From positions 1-43,300 of the forward strand of contig JAJXVU010000019.1 of the NCBI GenBank assembly GCA_021781965.1: a stretch of DNA of 43,300 nt, read 5' to 3'. The position numbers and the translations under genes are program-made. The stretch is from Pseudomonadota bacterium (GTDB taxonomy: Bacteria > Pseudomonadota > Gammaproteobacteria > UBA1113). This document shows positions 1 through 9,700 of the stretch, in pieces. The notes under the pieces are model-generated. The model did no database searches, was not told the DNA's origin, and saw only the letters and a program-made list of their open reading frames with translations. Numbering within the stretch: the stretch's first letter is position 1; every line of letters begins with the position of its first letter.

Positions 1-255
1 TATGGCGAAGGCGTTTCTTATCACGGTGAATTGGTAGACTTAGGCGCCAAACATAAAGTGATTGAAAAGTCTGGTGCTTGGTACAGTTACAATGGCGAAC
101 GTATGGGGCAAGGCAAGGATAATGTGCGCCAATTCTTGAAAGACAATCCAGCCATCGCCAAAGAAATCGACGCTAAACTGCGTTCAGAACTATTAGCACA
201 TCCCGAAGCATTGCTGGCTAGCGATGGTGATATCGTGGAGGAGAGTGAGATCTAA
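1..255 (+). CDS. recA: RecA recombinase, C-terminal end (partial)
   Basis: The reading frame is open from base 1 and ends at TAA 253-255, giving the last 84 residues of RecA. Recognisable are the end of the core ([15 protein letters not shown]), the SGAWYSY and GERMGQG segments and the C-terminal helical domain with an acidic tail ([10 protein letters not shown]). RecA forms the ATP-dependent filament on single-stranded DNA for homologous recombination and SOS induction. The ATPase core lies upstream of the window. The next gene on the same strand is recX, a regulator of RecA, which is the usual arrangement. Identification by family resemblance is very secure; only the truncation limits the entry. 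Confidence 0.95.
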   Translation, partial: YGEGVSYHGELVDLGAKHKVIEKSGAWYSYNGERMGQGKDNVRQFLKDNPAIAKEIDAKLRSELLAHPEALLASDGDIVEESEI

Positions 256-271
256 TAAAATGAAATTCCGA

Positions 272-329
272 TCCGCGATCTTTAGGGAGCGGGGTTCTCA
301 AGTATCCGCCCCCCAACGGTCGCGGCTCG
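272..329. repeat. Inverted pair of the interspersed GC-rich repeat between recA and recX
   Basis: A forward copy of the interspersed repeat (273-292) and a reverse copy (306-325, continuing to 329) face each other across a 13-nt loop. Sixteen of 20 positions pair as Watson-Crick and one more as G-U, so the transcript can fold into a long imperfect hairpin. There is no T-run directly after it, so it is not a classic intrinsic terminator. It could attenuate transcription from recA into recX. Confidence 0.7.
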
Positions 330-359
330 GGATAATGTTCATATTTTTATTGGAATATC

Positions 360-818
360 ATGAGTATAAACGAAGAGGAGTATAAACGACTACGGCGCTC
401 AGCATTCAATGCGTTAGCACGCCGTGATCACAGTGTAGATGAATTAAAGAAAAAGTTATTAAAGAGAAGCGATGACATTGAGCTAGTCAATACGGTTGTG
501 AATGCACTCATAGCCGATCGCTATCTAGATGATGAGCGTTTAACGGAGTTACTGACTCAAGCTAAATACAGGCAGGGTTTAGGGCCGGAGCGTATTAAGC
601 GTTTACTGCAAGAGAAGGCGCTTTCTCATGACGATGTATATAATGCTTTTAGCGAAAGCGAGTGGCGAATAGGTTTAGTGACGACCTGGAGTAAACGATT
701 CACTGAAAAGCCCAAGGATAATAAAAGTTACACGCAGCAAGCGCGTTATTTACAATACCGTGGTTTTTCCTTAGAGCAAATTAATCGATTTTTACGAGAA
801 AAACATGAACAGCAATGA
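360..818 (+). CDS. recX: RecX regulatory protein
   Basis: A 152-residue basic, helical protein directly downstream of recA. It carries the family's repeated three-helix units, recognisable in ALARRDHSVDELKKKL near the N-terminus, DRYLDDERLTELLTQAKY in the middle and YLQYRGFSLEQINRFL near the end. RecX proteins bind RecA filaments and inhibit their extension and ATPase activity. Length and position fit the family. The ATG at 360 follows an AT-rich stretch with no strong Shine-Dalgarno. The gene overlaps the start of alaS by 14 bases, which suggests translational coupling. Confidence 0.9.
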   Translation: MSINEEEYKRLRRSAFNALARRDHSVDELKKKLLKRSDDIELVNTVVNALIADRYLDDERLTELLTQAKYRQGLGPERIKRLLQEKALSHDDVYNAFSESEWRIGLVTTWSKRFTEKPKDNKSYTQQARYLQYRGFSLEQINRFLREKHEQQ

Positions 819-3399
819 ATTACGACAAAAATTCTTAGAATATTTCCAAGAACATGGCCATACTTTGGTGGCCAGCAGTTCCTTGGTGCCGCATAACGAT
901 CCTACTTTATTGTTCGTCAATGCAGGCATGGTGCAATTTAAAGATGTTTTTTTAGGTTTAGACAAAAGACCTTACACACGTGCTTGCTCTTCGCAGACTT
1001 GCGTGCGCGCGGGTGGTAAACACAATGATTTAGACAATGTAGGTTATACTGCCAGACACCATACTTTTTTTGAAATGTTGGGTAATTTTAGTTTTGGCGA
1101 TTATTTTAAACGAGAAGCCATTTATTATGCCTGGAATTTCTTAACCAAGGTATTAAATTTACCGGCTGAAAAGCTCTGGGTTACTGTATTTGAAGAAGAC
1201 ACAGAAGCGGCTGCCATCTGGTTAGATGAGTTAAAGATCGATCCTAAACGTTTTTCGCGTTGTGGCGTCGATGATAACTTCTGGTCTATGGGCGACACAG
1301 GGCCTTGCGGGCCTTGTTCAGAAATTTTTTACGATCACGGTGAATCTATTTTCGGTGGTCCTCCGGGTACTGCAGATGCCGATGGCGATCGCTATGTAGA
1401 AGTATGGAATATGGTCTTTATGCAATACGACCGCCAAACGTCGGGTGAATTACAACCCCTGCCTAAGCCTTCGGTGGATACCGGTATGGGCTTAGAGCGC
1501 ATTTCAGCGGTGATGCAAGGTGTTCATAATAATTATGACACCGATTTATTTGTGCCGCTCATTAAAGCCATTGCCGAAAAAGCACGTTGTGAGGATTTAA
1601 CGAATACTTCTTTACGTGTTATTGCCGATCACATACGGTCTTGTTCTTTTTTGGTTGCCGATGGCGTTATTCCTAGCAATGAAGGGCGCGGTTATGTGTT
1701 GCGACGTATTATACGCCGAGCAGTGCGTCATGGTCATGCATTGGGTTTAACGGAACCTTTCTTCTATAGTTTGGTCCCTACCTTAGTGAGCATCTTGGGT
1801 GAGGCTTATCCTAAAATAGTACTACAACAGGAACAAATAGCCCGCACTTTAAAACAGGAAGAAGAGCAATTTAGTCGCACCTTAGAACAAGGCATGCGTT
1901 TGTTAGAGTTAGAGATTTCCAAATTAAGCGGACGATGCATCCCGGGTAGCATTATTTTCAAGCTATACGATACCTATGGTTTTCCGCCCGACTTAACCGC
2001 GGATATTGCGCGTGAACGTGGCTTGCATTTGGATAGGGAAGGCTTTGAAGTGGAAATGAAAAAGCAGCGAGAATTATCTTCCAAAGCTAGCCAGTTTGAA
2101 TTTGATTATCACGAAAAATTGGCTTTTGAAGACAAGACCAATTTTACGGGTTATGAATCATTGGCAGATAGCGCAGAAATCATAGCGTTTGTGTTTGAAG
2201 GCAAAAAAGTCGATGCTTTAAAAGCAGGCCAAAAAGGCGCGGTTATTTTATCCCATACACCTTTTTATGCTGAAAGCGGCGGCCAGGTTGGTGATCAGGG
2301 CGCTTTGTTGCATAACAACGAGGAATTTATCGTCGAGGATACGCAAAAGCAGGGTAGTAGTATCGTACACTTTGGTCATTTAAAACAGGGCGAATGGAAG
2401 TTAGGACTGAGAGTCAATGCTAAGGTCGATAGCACATCGCGACGTGCCACTGCACGCAATCACACCGCTACACACTTATTACATGCCGTGTTGCAAAAAT
2501 TATTAGGCAAAGAAGTGGTGCAAAAAGGTTCGTTAGTAGCACCTGATCGCCTGCGCTTTGACTTTTCTTATAGTAAAGCGTTAACACCTGAAATATTGCA
2601 ACAAATTGAAGAAAAGGTAAATGCAGAAATTTTGAATAATACTTTGGTGGAAACCCATCAAATGAATGCCGAAGAAGCTATCAAAGGTGGCGCCATGGCC
2701 TTGTTCGGCGAGAAATATGACGAAGTGGTGCGAGTATTACAGATTGGTGATTTTTCCAAAGAACTGTGCGGTGGTACGCATGTGAGCCGTAGTGGCGACA
2801 TAGGCTTATTTAAGATCATCTCTGAAGCAGGCGTGGCGGCGGGTATTCGCCGTATAGAAGCCATCACCGGTATGGCGGCATGGCAATGGGTCAATACATT
2901 GAGTCTGGACTTTAATGCACTATGCGATGTGATTAAAATTCAGAAAGACGATGCCGTGGTGCGTGCAAAACAACAGGTAGAGCGTTGGAAGAAACTAGAA
3001 AAGAATTTAGAAAAAACCGAAAGCCAATTGGCTTTGTTAAAGAGTCGCGATTTATTATTGCAGGTAGAAGAAATGGGTTCCGTGCAGTACTTATGCAGCG
3101 ATGTAGGTCAGGTCGATCCTAAAACCTTGCGTGAAATGTTAAATCAAATTAAAGCAAATTTAGAACCCAGCGTAGTGGTATTAGCCAGCGTATATGAAGA
3201 TAAAGTACACTTGGTTGTGGGTGTGAGTGCATCGCTAAGCGATAAAGTCCATGCAGGCCAGTTAGTAGGTTTTCTTGCTGAAAAATTAGGTGGTAAAGGC
3301 GGCGGTCGTGCTGATATGGCTCAAGCTGCAGGTAACGATGCTAGTCAGTTAAAAGCCGCGTTAGAATTAGTAAGAAATTGGGTGGAGGCGAAGATATAA
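805..3399 (+). CDS. alaS: Alanine--tRNA ligase
   Basis: An 864-residue full-length alanyl-tRNA synthetase, close to the usual length of about 875. It charges tRNA-Ala and edits mischarged Ser/Gly. The class II catalytic core is at the N-terminus (HHTFFEMLGNFSFGDYF; GDTGPCGPCSEIFYDHG). The editing-domain zinc site is visible as H553-x3-H557 (HTATHLLH) and C655-x3-H659 (CGGTH). The C-terminal C-Ala region is glycine-rich (LGGKGGGRADMAQAAG). The start overlaps the 3' end of recX, the conserved recA-recX-alaS order. No frameshift or missing motif seen. Confidence 0.97.
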   Translation: MNSNELRQKFLEYFQEHGHTLVASSSLVPHNDPTLLFVNAGMVQFKDVFLGLDKRPYTRACSSQTCVRAGGKHNDLDNVGYTARHHTFFEMLGNFSFGDYFKREAIYYAWNFLTKVLNLPAEKLWVTVFEEDTEAAAIWLDELKIDPKRFSRCGVDDNFWSMGDTGPCGPCSEIFYDHGESIFGGPPGTADADGDRYVEVWNMVFMQYDRQTSGELQPLPKPSVDTGMGLERISAVMQGVHNNYDTDLFVPLIKAIAEKARCEDLTNTSLRVIADHIRSCSFLVADGVIPSNEGRGYVLRRIIRRAVRHGHALGLTEPFFYSLVPTLVSILGEAYPKIVLQQEQIARTLKQEEEQFSRTLEQGMRLLELEISKLSGRCIPGSIIFKLYDTYGFPPDLTADIARERGLHLDREGFEVEMKKQRELSSKASQFEFDYHEKLAFEDKTNFTGYESLADSAEIIAFVFEGKKVDALKAGQKGAVILSHTPFYAESGGQVGDQGALLHNNEEFIVEDTQKQGSSIVHFGHLKQGEWKLGLRVNAKVDSTSRRATARNHTATHLLHAVLQKLLGKEVVQKGSLVAPDRLRFDFSYSKALTPEILQQIEEKVNAEILNNTLVETHQMNAEEAIKGGAMALFGEKYDEVVRVLQIGDFSKELCGGTHVSRSGDIGLFKIISEAGVAAGIRRIEAITGMAAWQWVNTLSLDFNALCDVIKIQKDDAVVRAKQQVERWKKLEKNLEKTESQLALLKSRDLLLQVEEMGSVQYLCSDVGQVDPKTLREMLNQIKANLEPSVVVLASVYEDKVHLVVGVSASLSDKVHAGQLVGFLAEKLGGKGGGRADMAQAAGNDASQLKAALELVRNWVEAKI

Positions 3400-3437
3400 C
3401 GATATTGTTCTATTGTGTCCGCTGTAAGTTAGTATAC

Positions 3438-3483
3438 CGTCATTGCGAGCTTGCGAAGCAATGCTTGTTCGCTCGCAATGACG
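3438..3483. repeat. Palindromic element between convergent alaS and infA
   Basis: A perfect 13-bp inverted repeat, CGTCATTGCGAGC (3438-3450) and GCTCGCAATGACG (3471-3483), with a 20-nt loop that itself contains a small palindrome (AAGCAATGCTT). It sits between the convergent ends of alaS and infA. CGTCATTGCGAGC-type elements are common dispersed palindromes in intracellular proteobacteria (from memory). It may also act as a bidirectional transcription end, although no clear T-run follows. Confidence 0.75.
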
Positions 3484-3493
3484 AGGCACAAAG

Positions 3494-3757
3494 CTATCCC
3501 CCAGCAGGGGAGTCTTTTCCGCCGCCACCAGCAGATGATTCTTTATGTCGGAATATGATTCGGCCTTTAGTCAAATCATAGGGGGTTAACTCAACCGTGA
3601 CTTTATCGCCGGTTAGAATACGGATATAATTTTTGCGGATCTTGCCAGAAATATGGGCCGTAACGAGGTGGCCATTTTCTAGTTTGACTTTAAACGTGGT
3701 ATTAGGCAGGGTTTCTACAATCACCCCTTCCATTTCTATATTATCTTCTTTGGACAT
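3494..3757 (-). CDS. infA: Translation initiation factor IF-1
   Basis: An 87-residue S1-fold (OB) protein. IF-1 binds the 30S A site during initiation. The body is a standard IF-1: [19 protein letters not shown] at the start, then [20 protein letters not shown] and [19 protein letters not shown] normal IF-1 is about 72 residues and ends shortly after FR; here about 15 further residues follow ([17 protein letters not shown]). The extra DNA is GC-rich and contains a CCCC-AGCA-GGGG hairpin overlapping the stop region, suggesting that the stop moved or that a short repeat entered the 3' end. It lies downstream of trxB on the same strand with a 105-bp gap. Confidence 0.95.
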   Translation of the reverse strand: MSKEDNIEMEGVIVETLPNTTFKVKLENGHLVTAHISGKIRKNYIRILTGDKVTVELTPYDLTKGRIIFRHKESSAGGGGKDSPAGG

Positions 3758-3862
3758 ATGTTCTCACAGTTATTTCAAATACATTAATTAGCGTTATACT
3801 TACAGCATAGGCAACAAAGCCTAAAAAGCAAATGCGAAGGGTATATTTTCACCTAAAAGCAT

Positions 3863-4834
<972 letters not shown>

Positions 4835-4904
4835 TCACTTTAAATTATGAACTAATGATAGCAGATAATGGGGTCTTTTACCCATTTTTCAAGGTAATTG
4901 GCTA

Positions 4905-4958
4905 CCAATAAACAAGAATGGATCGACCACCACTCTATGCAGTGGTGGTGGATCCATT
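4905..4958 (-). terminator. Intrinsic terminator of the J-domain gene
   Basis: An 18-bp inverted repeat with one G-G mismatch (4917-4934 with 4941-4958) and a 6-nt loop. Read on the minus strand it begins three bases after the stop codon of the J-domain gene and is followed by the T-rich run CTTGTTTATT. Geometry and position fit a rho-independent terminator for that gene. Confidence 0.8.
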
Positions 4959-4961
4959 TAT

Positions 4962-5555
4962 TTAGGCTGCAGGAGATGCTATTTTTTGTTGAGAATCGTC
5001 GGCAATGGCTAAAGTTGGTTTTGAGCCATTAGTAAGGGCAGGACTTTTTGTACCAAAAAAGTCAGTAGGTACTTTTACTTTTCTTGTAAATAGACTTGTA
5101 ATGTTTTCCTGACCGTTATAAGTAGATGTCCCAATATTGCATCCATTTAAAACCAAATCCTGTTTTTTACCTATTGGACCCTTAAATTGTCCAGGATTAT
5201 AAGCAAAGCCCATTACAGCAGCTAATCTGTCCTGGGAGGAAGATTCTTCGCTAAAATTAAATGTAAATTTATAGATGCTTGTAGTGACTTCTTCCTTCAC
5301 TTCAATGAAGCTTTCTTCTTTTACATCGTTGCTTTTTTCGGCAACATGCATATCAAAAGATTGCGGTGCTTGAAATTCCTCATTTTTACTATTTACTTTT
5401 CCAAGCAACTCAGCGTATTTTTGCTTCGCTTGAGTCAAGTCCTCGCCTGTCATGCGCCCACCCTTATCAGGATGATTTTTAAGAAGCCAATCTTTAAATG
5501 CTAGTTTAATTTCTGCTTCGGTACTACCTGCAGTAACTTCAAATGCTTTAACCAT
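4962..5555 (-). CDS. Short J-domain (DnaJ-like) protein, otherwise unknown
   Basis: A 197-residue protein. Residues 1-55 form a minimal J domain: KAFEVTAGSTEAEIKLAF, then the HPD signature at 28-30 in KNHPDKGG, then a helix-III-like segment TQAKQKYAELLGKV. The HPD tripeptide is what stimulates Hsp70 ATPase. There is no Gly/Phe linker, zinc finger or substrate-binding domain of DnaJ/CbpA. The remaining 140 residues start with an acidic stretch and match nothing I recognise. The ATG at 5555 is chosen because GAGGGT lies just upstream; a longer TTG start (5567) overlaps that site. The gene has its own promoter and terminator. It could be an Hsp70 co-chaperone or a secreted J protein acting on host Hsp70; the latter is speculation. 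Confidence 0.75.
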   Translation of the reverse strand: MVKAFEVTAGSTEAEIKLAFKDWLLKNHPDKGGRMTGEDLTQAKQKYAELLGKVNSKNEEFQAPQSFDMHVAEKSNDVKEESFIEVKEEVTTSIYKFTFNFSEESSSQDRLAAVMGFAYNPGQFKGPIGKKQDLVLNGCNIGTSTYNGQENITSLFTRKVKVPTDFFGTKSPALTNGSKPTLAIADDSQQKIASPAA

Positions 5556-5586
5556 GATTACCCTCAATTTGTTATTAATTTTGAAA

Positions 5587-5615
5587 ATGATAACAGATTA
5601 ATTTAAATAAGGCAA
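5587..5615 (-). promoter_or_regulatory. Sigma-70-type promoter of the J-domain gene
   Basis: On the minus strand TTGCCT (5610-5615) and TATCAT (5587-5592) are separated by exactly 17 bp and lie about 30-60 bp upstream of the ATG at 5555. Spacing and position are good; the hexamers match the consensus at 4-5 of 6 positions. Confidence 0.6.
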
Positions 5616-5679
5616 TAGGAAAATGGTATTTTTATGTGAAAATATTTATATTTAGCACCAGCATAAAAATTATTATAAA

Positions 5680-7083
5680 TCAACAATTTGCATTAATTTT
5701 GTAATTTTCTATTTTTTGCAACCGATAGAACAGCATCACTGGGGCCACAAACAGTACCAAGCCACCCGCGAAAATTAAGGCATAGCGCAGAGGATCGCCG
5801 ACGGGGATATCGCTAGGGGGAATAACCCCTATAACCAAGGCTATGCCGCAGCCTATCAGTCCTAAAATAGCCACGGTCAGGGTGCCGCCTATTCCTTTAC
5901 CCAGTTGAAAAGAGCGTATTTGTTGAGGCTGTTTCCATTTGATATAAATAGCGGCTCCCAACAGCAATACATACATGAGCAGATACAATTCAGTGCTCAA
6001 GGCGGTTAACAGCCAATAACCGCCATTTACGCTAGGAAATAATAAAAAAGCACCCGAAATAATACTTACTAAAACGGCTTGCGCTATTAACAAACGATGT
6101 GGCACTTGGCTTTTATTGGTGTGACGAAAAAATTTTGGCAAAAAGCCATCGTGGCCGGCTTGCAACAAGCCTTTAGCAGGTGAAATCACCCAACTGATCA
6201 TGCCACCTATGCTGCCGACTAAAATCATGACTCCGACTACGGGCAATAAGAATTGCACATGATACACCGCCAAGAAATTATCAAAAGCTTCAATGACGCC
6301 ATTGACTATGTTGATATTAGACTGCGGTAAAATCATGGCAATGGTTAACGCGCCAAAAGCCATGGTAATGAGCACGAAAGGCACGGCGATGGCGAGCGCT
6401 TTAGCATAGTCTTCGCCAGGCTTTCTTAAGTGATTGATATGCACACCAGCCAATTCAATCCCTAAGAAGCCAGCAATAATGGCGGTTAAGGATGAAAAAG
6501 CGCCATGTTGTTGCCCTATGGGAAAAAAGGCATGCAAGGATAATTCTACTTGCGTAGGACGATGGGTTAATAACCACCATACGCCAGCTAATAAAATCAA
6601 GGCTAAGGGAATCACCATACCCAATAAGGCCATCCAGGACGCAGCGCGAGTTGATAAGCGTATGCCACATAAGTTAAGTAGAGTTAATCCCCAAAAAGTA
6701 ACCAGTATAAGAGTTAAAATAAACCAATTATGCGTTGCCAATGCAGGATTAATAAAATAAGTGGCTGTACCTGCTAGAAAAGAAAGTATGGTGGGGAACC
6801 ACACCATGGTATTAATCCATTGTAACCAAATAGCAAGGAAGCCGGTTCTAGCGCCAAAAGCACTTCTTACCCATTCATAAATACCTGTGCCTACGCGGCT
6901 AGCGGCTAATTCTGCTGATACTAAAGCGATGGGCAATAAAAAAGTAACCGCGGCCAAACAATAATACATCACCAACGAGCTGCCGAATAAGGCGGTTGTA
7001 GGTAAGTTGCGGATACTGTCTACCGCACCGGCAATAAATAAGACCAGCGTAAAACGAGAGATATAAGTTTTGTCTATTTGCAT
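5680..7083 (-). CDS. APC-family amino acid permease (GadC/YjeM-like)
   Basis: A 467-residue inner-membrane transporter with about 12 hydrophobic segments along its whole length. The N-terminal sequence IAGAVDSIRNLPTTALFGSS, followed by ALVSAELAASRVGTGIYEWV and GFLAIWLQWINTMVWFPTIL, is characteristic of the glutamate:GABA antiporter branch of the APC superfamily, which is numerous in Legionella and Coxiella. The substrate cannot be read from sequence; amino-acid uptake or antiport is the safe statement. The gene starts 23 bp after the stop of the PLP enzyme on the same strand, so the two are probably co-transcribed, which hints at a sulfur or other amino acid as substrate (inference). Confidence 0.88.
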   Translation of the reverse strand: MQIDKTYISRFTLVLFIAGAVDSIRNLPTTALFGSSLVMYYCLAAVTFLLPIALVSAELAASRVGTGIYEWVRSAFGARTGFLAIWLQWINTMVWFPTILSFLAGTATYFINPALATHNWFILTLILVTFWGLTLLNLCGIRLSTRAASWMALLGMVIPLALILLAGVWWLLTHRPTQVELSLHAFFPIGQQHGAFSSLTAIIAGFLGIELAGVHINHLRKPGEDYAKALAIAVPFVLITMAFGALTIAMILPQSNINIVNGVIEAFDNFLAVYHVQFLLPVVGVMILVGSIGGMISWVISPAKGLLQAGHDGFLPKFFRHTNKSQVPHRLLIAQAVLVSIISGAFLLFPSVNGGYWLLTALSTELYLLMYVLLLGAAIYIKWKQPQQIRSFQLGKGIGGTLTVAILGLIGCGIALVIGVIPPSDIPVGDPLRYALIFAGGLVLFVAPVMLFYRLQKIENYKINANC

Positions 7084-7106
7084 AGGATAGTATCCGTAAT
7101 TATAGT

Positions 7107-8270
7107 TTAAAATGCTTTTTGTAAAGCCTGAGTAATATCAGCTTGTAAATCTTCTATGGCTTCAATGCCTACCGATAAGCGCACTAAGGTATCATCTATG
7201 CCTAAAGCAGCACGCCGTTCTGGCGGCAAAGAAGCATGGGTCATGAGGGCAGGATGACATACTAGACTTTCCACACCACCTAGGCTTTCAGCCAAAGTGA
7301 ATATGCGCAATTGTTCTAGGAACAGCTTGGTTTCGGCTAATCCTCCTTGCAGACGCAAGCTGATCATACCACCAAAATGGCGCATTTGTTGCTTGGCTAA
7401 GGCATGTTGCGGATGTGAAACAAGGCCTGGATAGATTACTTCTTTAACATGAGATTGGGTTGTTAGCCACTGCGCCAAGGCTAGAGCATTATTGCAATGG
7501 CGTTCCATGCGCAAAGCTAAGGTTTTAATGCCGCGTAAGGCCAGAAAAGCATCGAAAGGGCCAGCAATAGCGCCTACAGAATTTTGTATAAAGCCCATTT
7601 GTTCTACTAAGGCGGGATTGTGGCCTACAACCGCTATACCACCCACCATATCGCAATGGCCATTTAAATATTTAGTGGCAGAATGCACGACGATATCAGC
7701 GCCTAAAAGCAAGGGTTGCTGCAAATAAGGCGTGGCGAAGGTATTGTCGACTACCGTTATTAAGCCCAATGCTTTAGCCTCTGCTAACAAAACCTTTAAA
7801 TCGGCTAATTTGAGCAGGGGATTGGTAGGGGTTTCCAGCCATAATAATTTGGTTTTTGGTGTTACATGCTGTTTTAAATCAGCTCCTGGCAGGCTAAAGT
7901 CCACATAGCTAAAGGATAATGCGGCGCTGCGGGTGCGCACACGGTTAAATAAACGCACCGTGCCGCCGTAAAGATCGTCACTGGCGATGACGTGATCGCC
8001 GCTGTTTAGTAATTCCAATATAGAAGAAATAGCCGCCATGCCCGAAGCAAAAGCGAAACCTGCGGCACCATCTTCTAGATCAGCCACACAGCGTTCATAA
8101 GCGAAACGGGTTGGGTTTTGCGAGCGAGAGTATTCATAGCCTAAATGCTGCCCCGGACTTTTTTGTGCATAGGTGGATGTAGCATAAATGGGTGGCATTA
8201 CCGCGCCTGTACTGGGATCCGGAGATTGACCAGCATGGATAACACGGGTATCAAAGGCTTGTTTAGTCAT
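7107..8270 (-). CDS. Cys/Met metabolism PLP-dependent enzyme (cystathionine gamma-synthase/lyase type)
   Basis: A 387-residue member of the trans-sulfuration family, which makes or breaks cystathionine with pyridoxal phosphate. Seen are FDTRVIHAGQSPDPSTGAV, YEYSRSQNPTR, FASGMAAISSILELL, ETPTNPLL, VVDNTFATPYLQQPL and the PLP lysine in VVHSATKYLNGH, ending with the ESLVCHPALMTHASL stretch. The members (MetB, MetC, cystathionine gamma-lyase) cannot be told apart reliably by eye; the overall pattern looks most like cystathionine gamma-synthase/lyase. The ATG at 8270 is preferred because family similarity begins right there (MTKQAFDTRVIHAG); an extended frame reaches 8333. Probably co-transcribed with the downstream permease. 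Confidence 0.9.
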   Translation of the reverse strand: MTKQAFDTRVIHAGQSPDPSTGAVMPPIYATSTYAQKSPGQHLGYEYSRSQNPTRFAYERCVADLEDGAAGFAFASGMAAISSILELLNSGDHVIASDDLYGGTVRLFNRVRTRSAALSFSYVDFSLPGADLKQHVTPKTKLLWLETPTNPLLKLADLKVLLAEAKALGLITVVDNTFATPYLQQPLLLGADIVVHSATKYLNGHCDMVGGIAVVGHNPALVEQMGFIQNSVGAIAGPFDAFLALRGIKTLALRMERHCNNALALAQWLTTQSHVKEVIYPGLVSHPQHALAKQQMRHFGGMISLRLQGGLAETKLFLEQLRIFTLAESLGGVESLVCHPALMTHASLPPERRAALGIDDTLVRLSVGIEAIEDLQADITQALQKAF

Positions 8271-8412
8271 AATTAAATCCATTGAGGCGATAAAATTCGA
8301 GTCTAACATTTCATTTAAGGTATTACAATGCATAAATTATCACGGAAAATAATTTGATTTTTAGCTAAATTGTTACAATTAACCTTATAATTTGCTTTTC
8401 TCATTTAAATGC

Positions 8413-8442
8413 TTGACAAAATATTGAAAAACCAGGTAAAAA
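8413..8442 (+). promoter_or_regulatory. Probable promoter of the outer-membrane protein gene
   Basis: A perfect -35 hexamer TTGACA (8413-8418) is followed after 18 bp by TAAAAA (8437-8442), in the divergent region between the PLP enzyme and the outer-membrane protein. The -10 is weak but the position fits an abundant envelope protein with a leader of about 90 nt. Confidence 0.5.
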
Positions 8443-8542
8443 TTACGCTGTAATTAATGGCAACACAGTTGAGTAAACCTGCGGGCTATTGTAGCGGGAG
8501 GCTCACGTGTTTAACGACAACTTTTATAGGGATTTAACAATC

Positions 8543-9541
8543 ATGATTAAACGTATAACTTTATTGGCTTTACTCGGCATTTCAGCTTCTACTATAGCGT
8601 TAGCCGATACCTACAACCCTCCAGAACCTGCAAAACCTTGTAACTTACTGTGTACACAACCGATCCCAAGTGGTTTTTACGTAGGCGTTACGGGTATTTA
8701 TGCTAAACCCAGCGAAAGCGGTATAGGTTTGGTTACAGACAGTTGGCAATATCGACAAGCGGATGGCTCTCTGCTATCTCAAAGTAAACCCTTTGAGGAA
8801 GATAGTAGGGGCGGAATAGGCGCTAAAGTGGGCTATGATTTTGGAGCTTCGGCAAATAGCTTGGAATTTGATTATTTGCATTTCAACAACAGTACCCACG
8901 GATATAACACTTCGGCCGGGTCACCTGAGTCATTTGGGGCGGTTTTCTTTCCCGACGTAGTTCTACCTAATCCCGCATCTATAGGTTTGGTAAGTGATGC
9001 AAAATTAGCTTATAACTTCAACCAATATGATTTATGGTTAGGCCATACTTTTGCGGTGTCTGGTTTTAGCTTTAAACCCGAAATAGGTGCGCGTTATGCC
9101 AGTTTAAGCCACAATATGACTTTCGCAGCCCCTGGTTACATCAAAAGTGATTTCCAAGGCTTAGGGCCAGAAATGGGCTTTGATGCGCATTATGACATAT
9201 GGCGTGGTTTTGGCGTCATTGGCCACTTGGATGATGCTGTATTGGCAAGTAACGTGGATGGTTCTTCTGCTCTTGGCTTTGCGCCAATTAATGCTCAATT
9301 TGACTCCCCGACAAGTAAACGTGTAAGCAATGCAGTTACCGGTAGATTGGGCGCGGATTACAAATATGTATTCACCAATGGCAGCAGTCTTGCATTAGAA
9401 GGCGGTTATCAGGCAATAGAGTACTCGGATGCCTTTGATATGATTCAAGGAGATGTTGGAGCAACACAACACATTGTAGGTATTGACAGCACCGATTTTT
9501 CACTTAGAGGGCCGTACTTGTCGTTAACGTACCATGTTTAG
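8543..9541 (+). CDS. Outer-membrane beta-barrel protein, Lpg1974/MOMP-like
   Basis: A 332-residue exported protein. The N-terminus is a clear signal peptide (MIKRITLLALLGISASTIALA, cleavage probably before DTYNPP), followed by a short segment with two cysteines (CNLLC) and then SGFYVGVTGIYAKPSESG. The rest alternates polar and hydrophobic residues as in beta strands (GGIGAKVGYDFG, NSLEFDYLHF, YDLWLGHTF, FKPEIGARYASL) and ends with LRGPYLSLTYHV, a typical barrel C-terminus. This resembles the pore-forming major outer-membrane proteins of Legionella. The ATG at 8543 is chosen because the signal peptide starts there; a GTG at 8507 with a strong GGGAGG site would add 12 residues and cannot be excluded. 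The gene has its own promoter and a strong terminator. Confidence 0.82.
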   Translation: MIKRITLLALLGISASTIALADTYNPPEPAKPCNLLCTQPIPSGFYVGVTGIYAKPSESGIGLVTDSWQYRQADGSLLSQSKPFEEDSRGGIGAKVGYDFGASANSLEFDYLHFNNSTHGYNTSAGSPESFGAVFFPDVVLPNPASIGLVSDAKLAYNFNQYDLWLGHTFAVSGFSFKPEIGARYASLSHNMTFAAPGYIKSDFQGLGPEMGFDAHYDIWRGFGVIGHLDDAVLASNVDGSSALGFAPINAQFDSPTSKRVSNAVTGRLGADYKYVFTNGSSLALEGGYQAIEYSDAFDMIQGDVGATQHIVGIDSTDFSLRGPYLSLTYHV

Positions 9542-9570
9542 TTTCTGTTAGAACGAGTTAGTAACCACAC

Positions 9571-9606
9571 AAGGGCTGAGCTTTACAGCTTGGCCCTTTT
9601 GTATAT
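9571..9606 (+). terminator. Intrinsic terminator after the outer-membrane protein gene
   Basis: AAGGGCTGAGCT (9571-9582), loop TTAC, AGCTTGGCCCTT (9587-9598): a 12-bp stem with two G-U pairs, followed by TTGTATATAT. It lies 29 bp after the stop codon of the outer-membrane protein gene. Confidence 0.88.
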
Positions 9607-9700
9607 ATGAGTAATACAATTTCGCGGAACTGGATGAGCGCAGTGTGGCAATTGTAAGACTGCGGCTCACTGGCTCGCAATGAGGGACTTCGTGCAACAC

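Noticed and set aside
2658..2894. Minus-strand open frame inside alaS
   Set aside because: It lies antisense within a conserved domain, has no family features and is a shadow of alaS codon structure.
3378..3581. Plus-strand open frame across the alaS/infA gap
   Set aside because: It runs through the palindromic element and over infA in antisense; the peptide has no recognisable features.
6434..6760. 108-codon plus-strand frame opposite the permease
   Set aside because: It is antisense to transmembrane segments of the APC permease; composition is that of a shadow frame.
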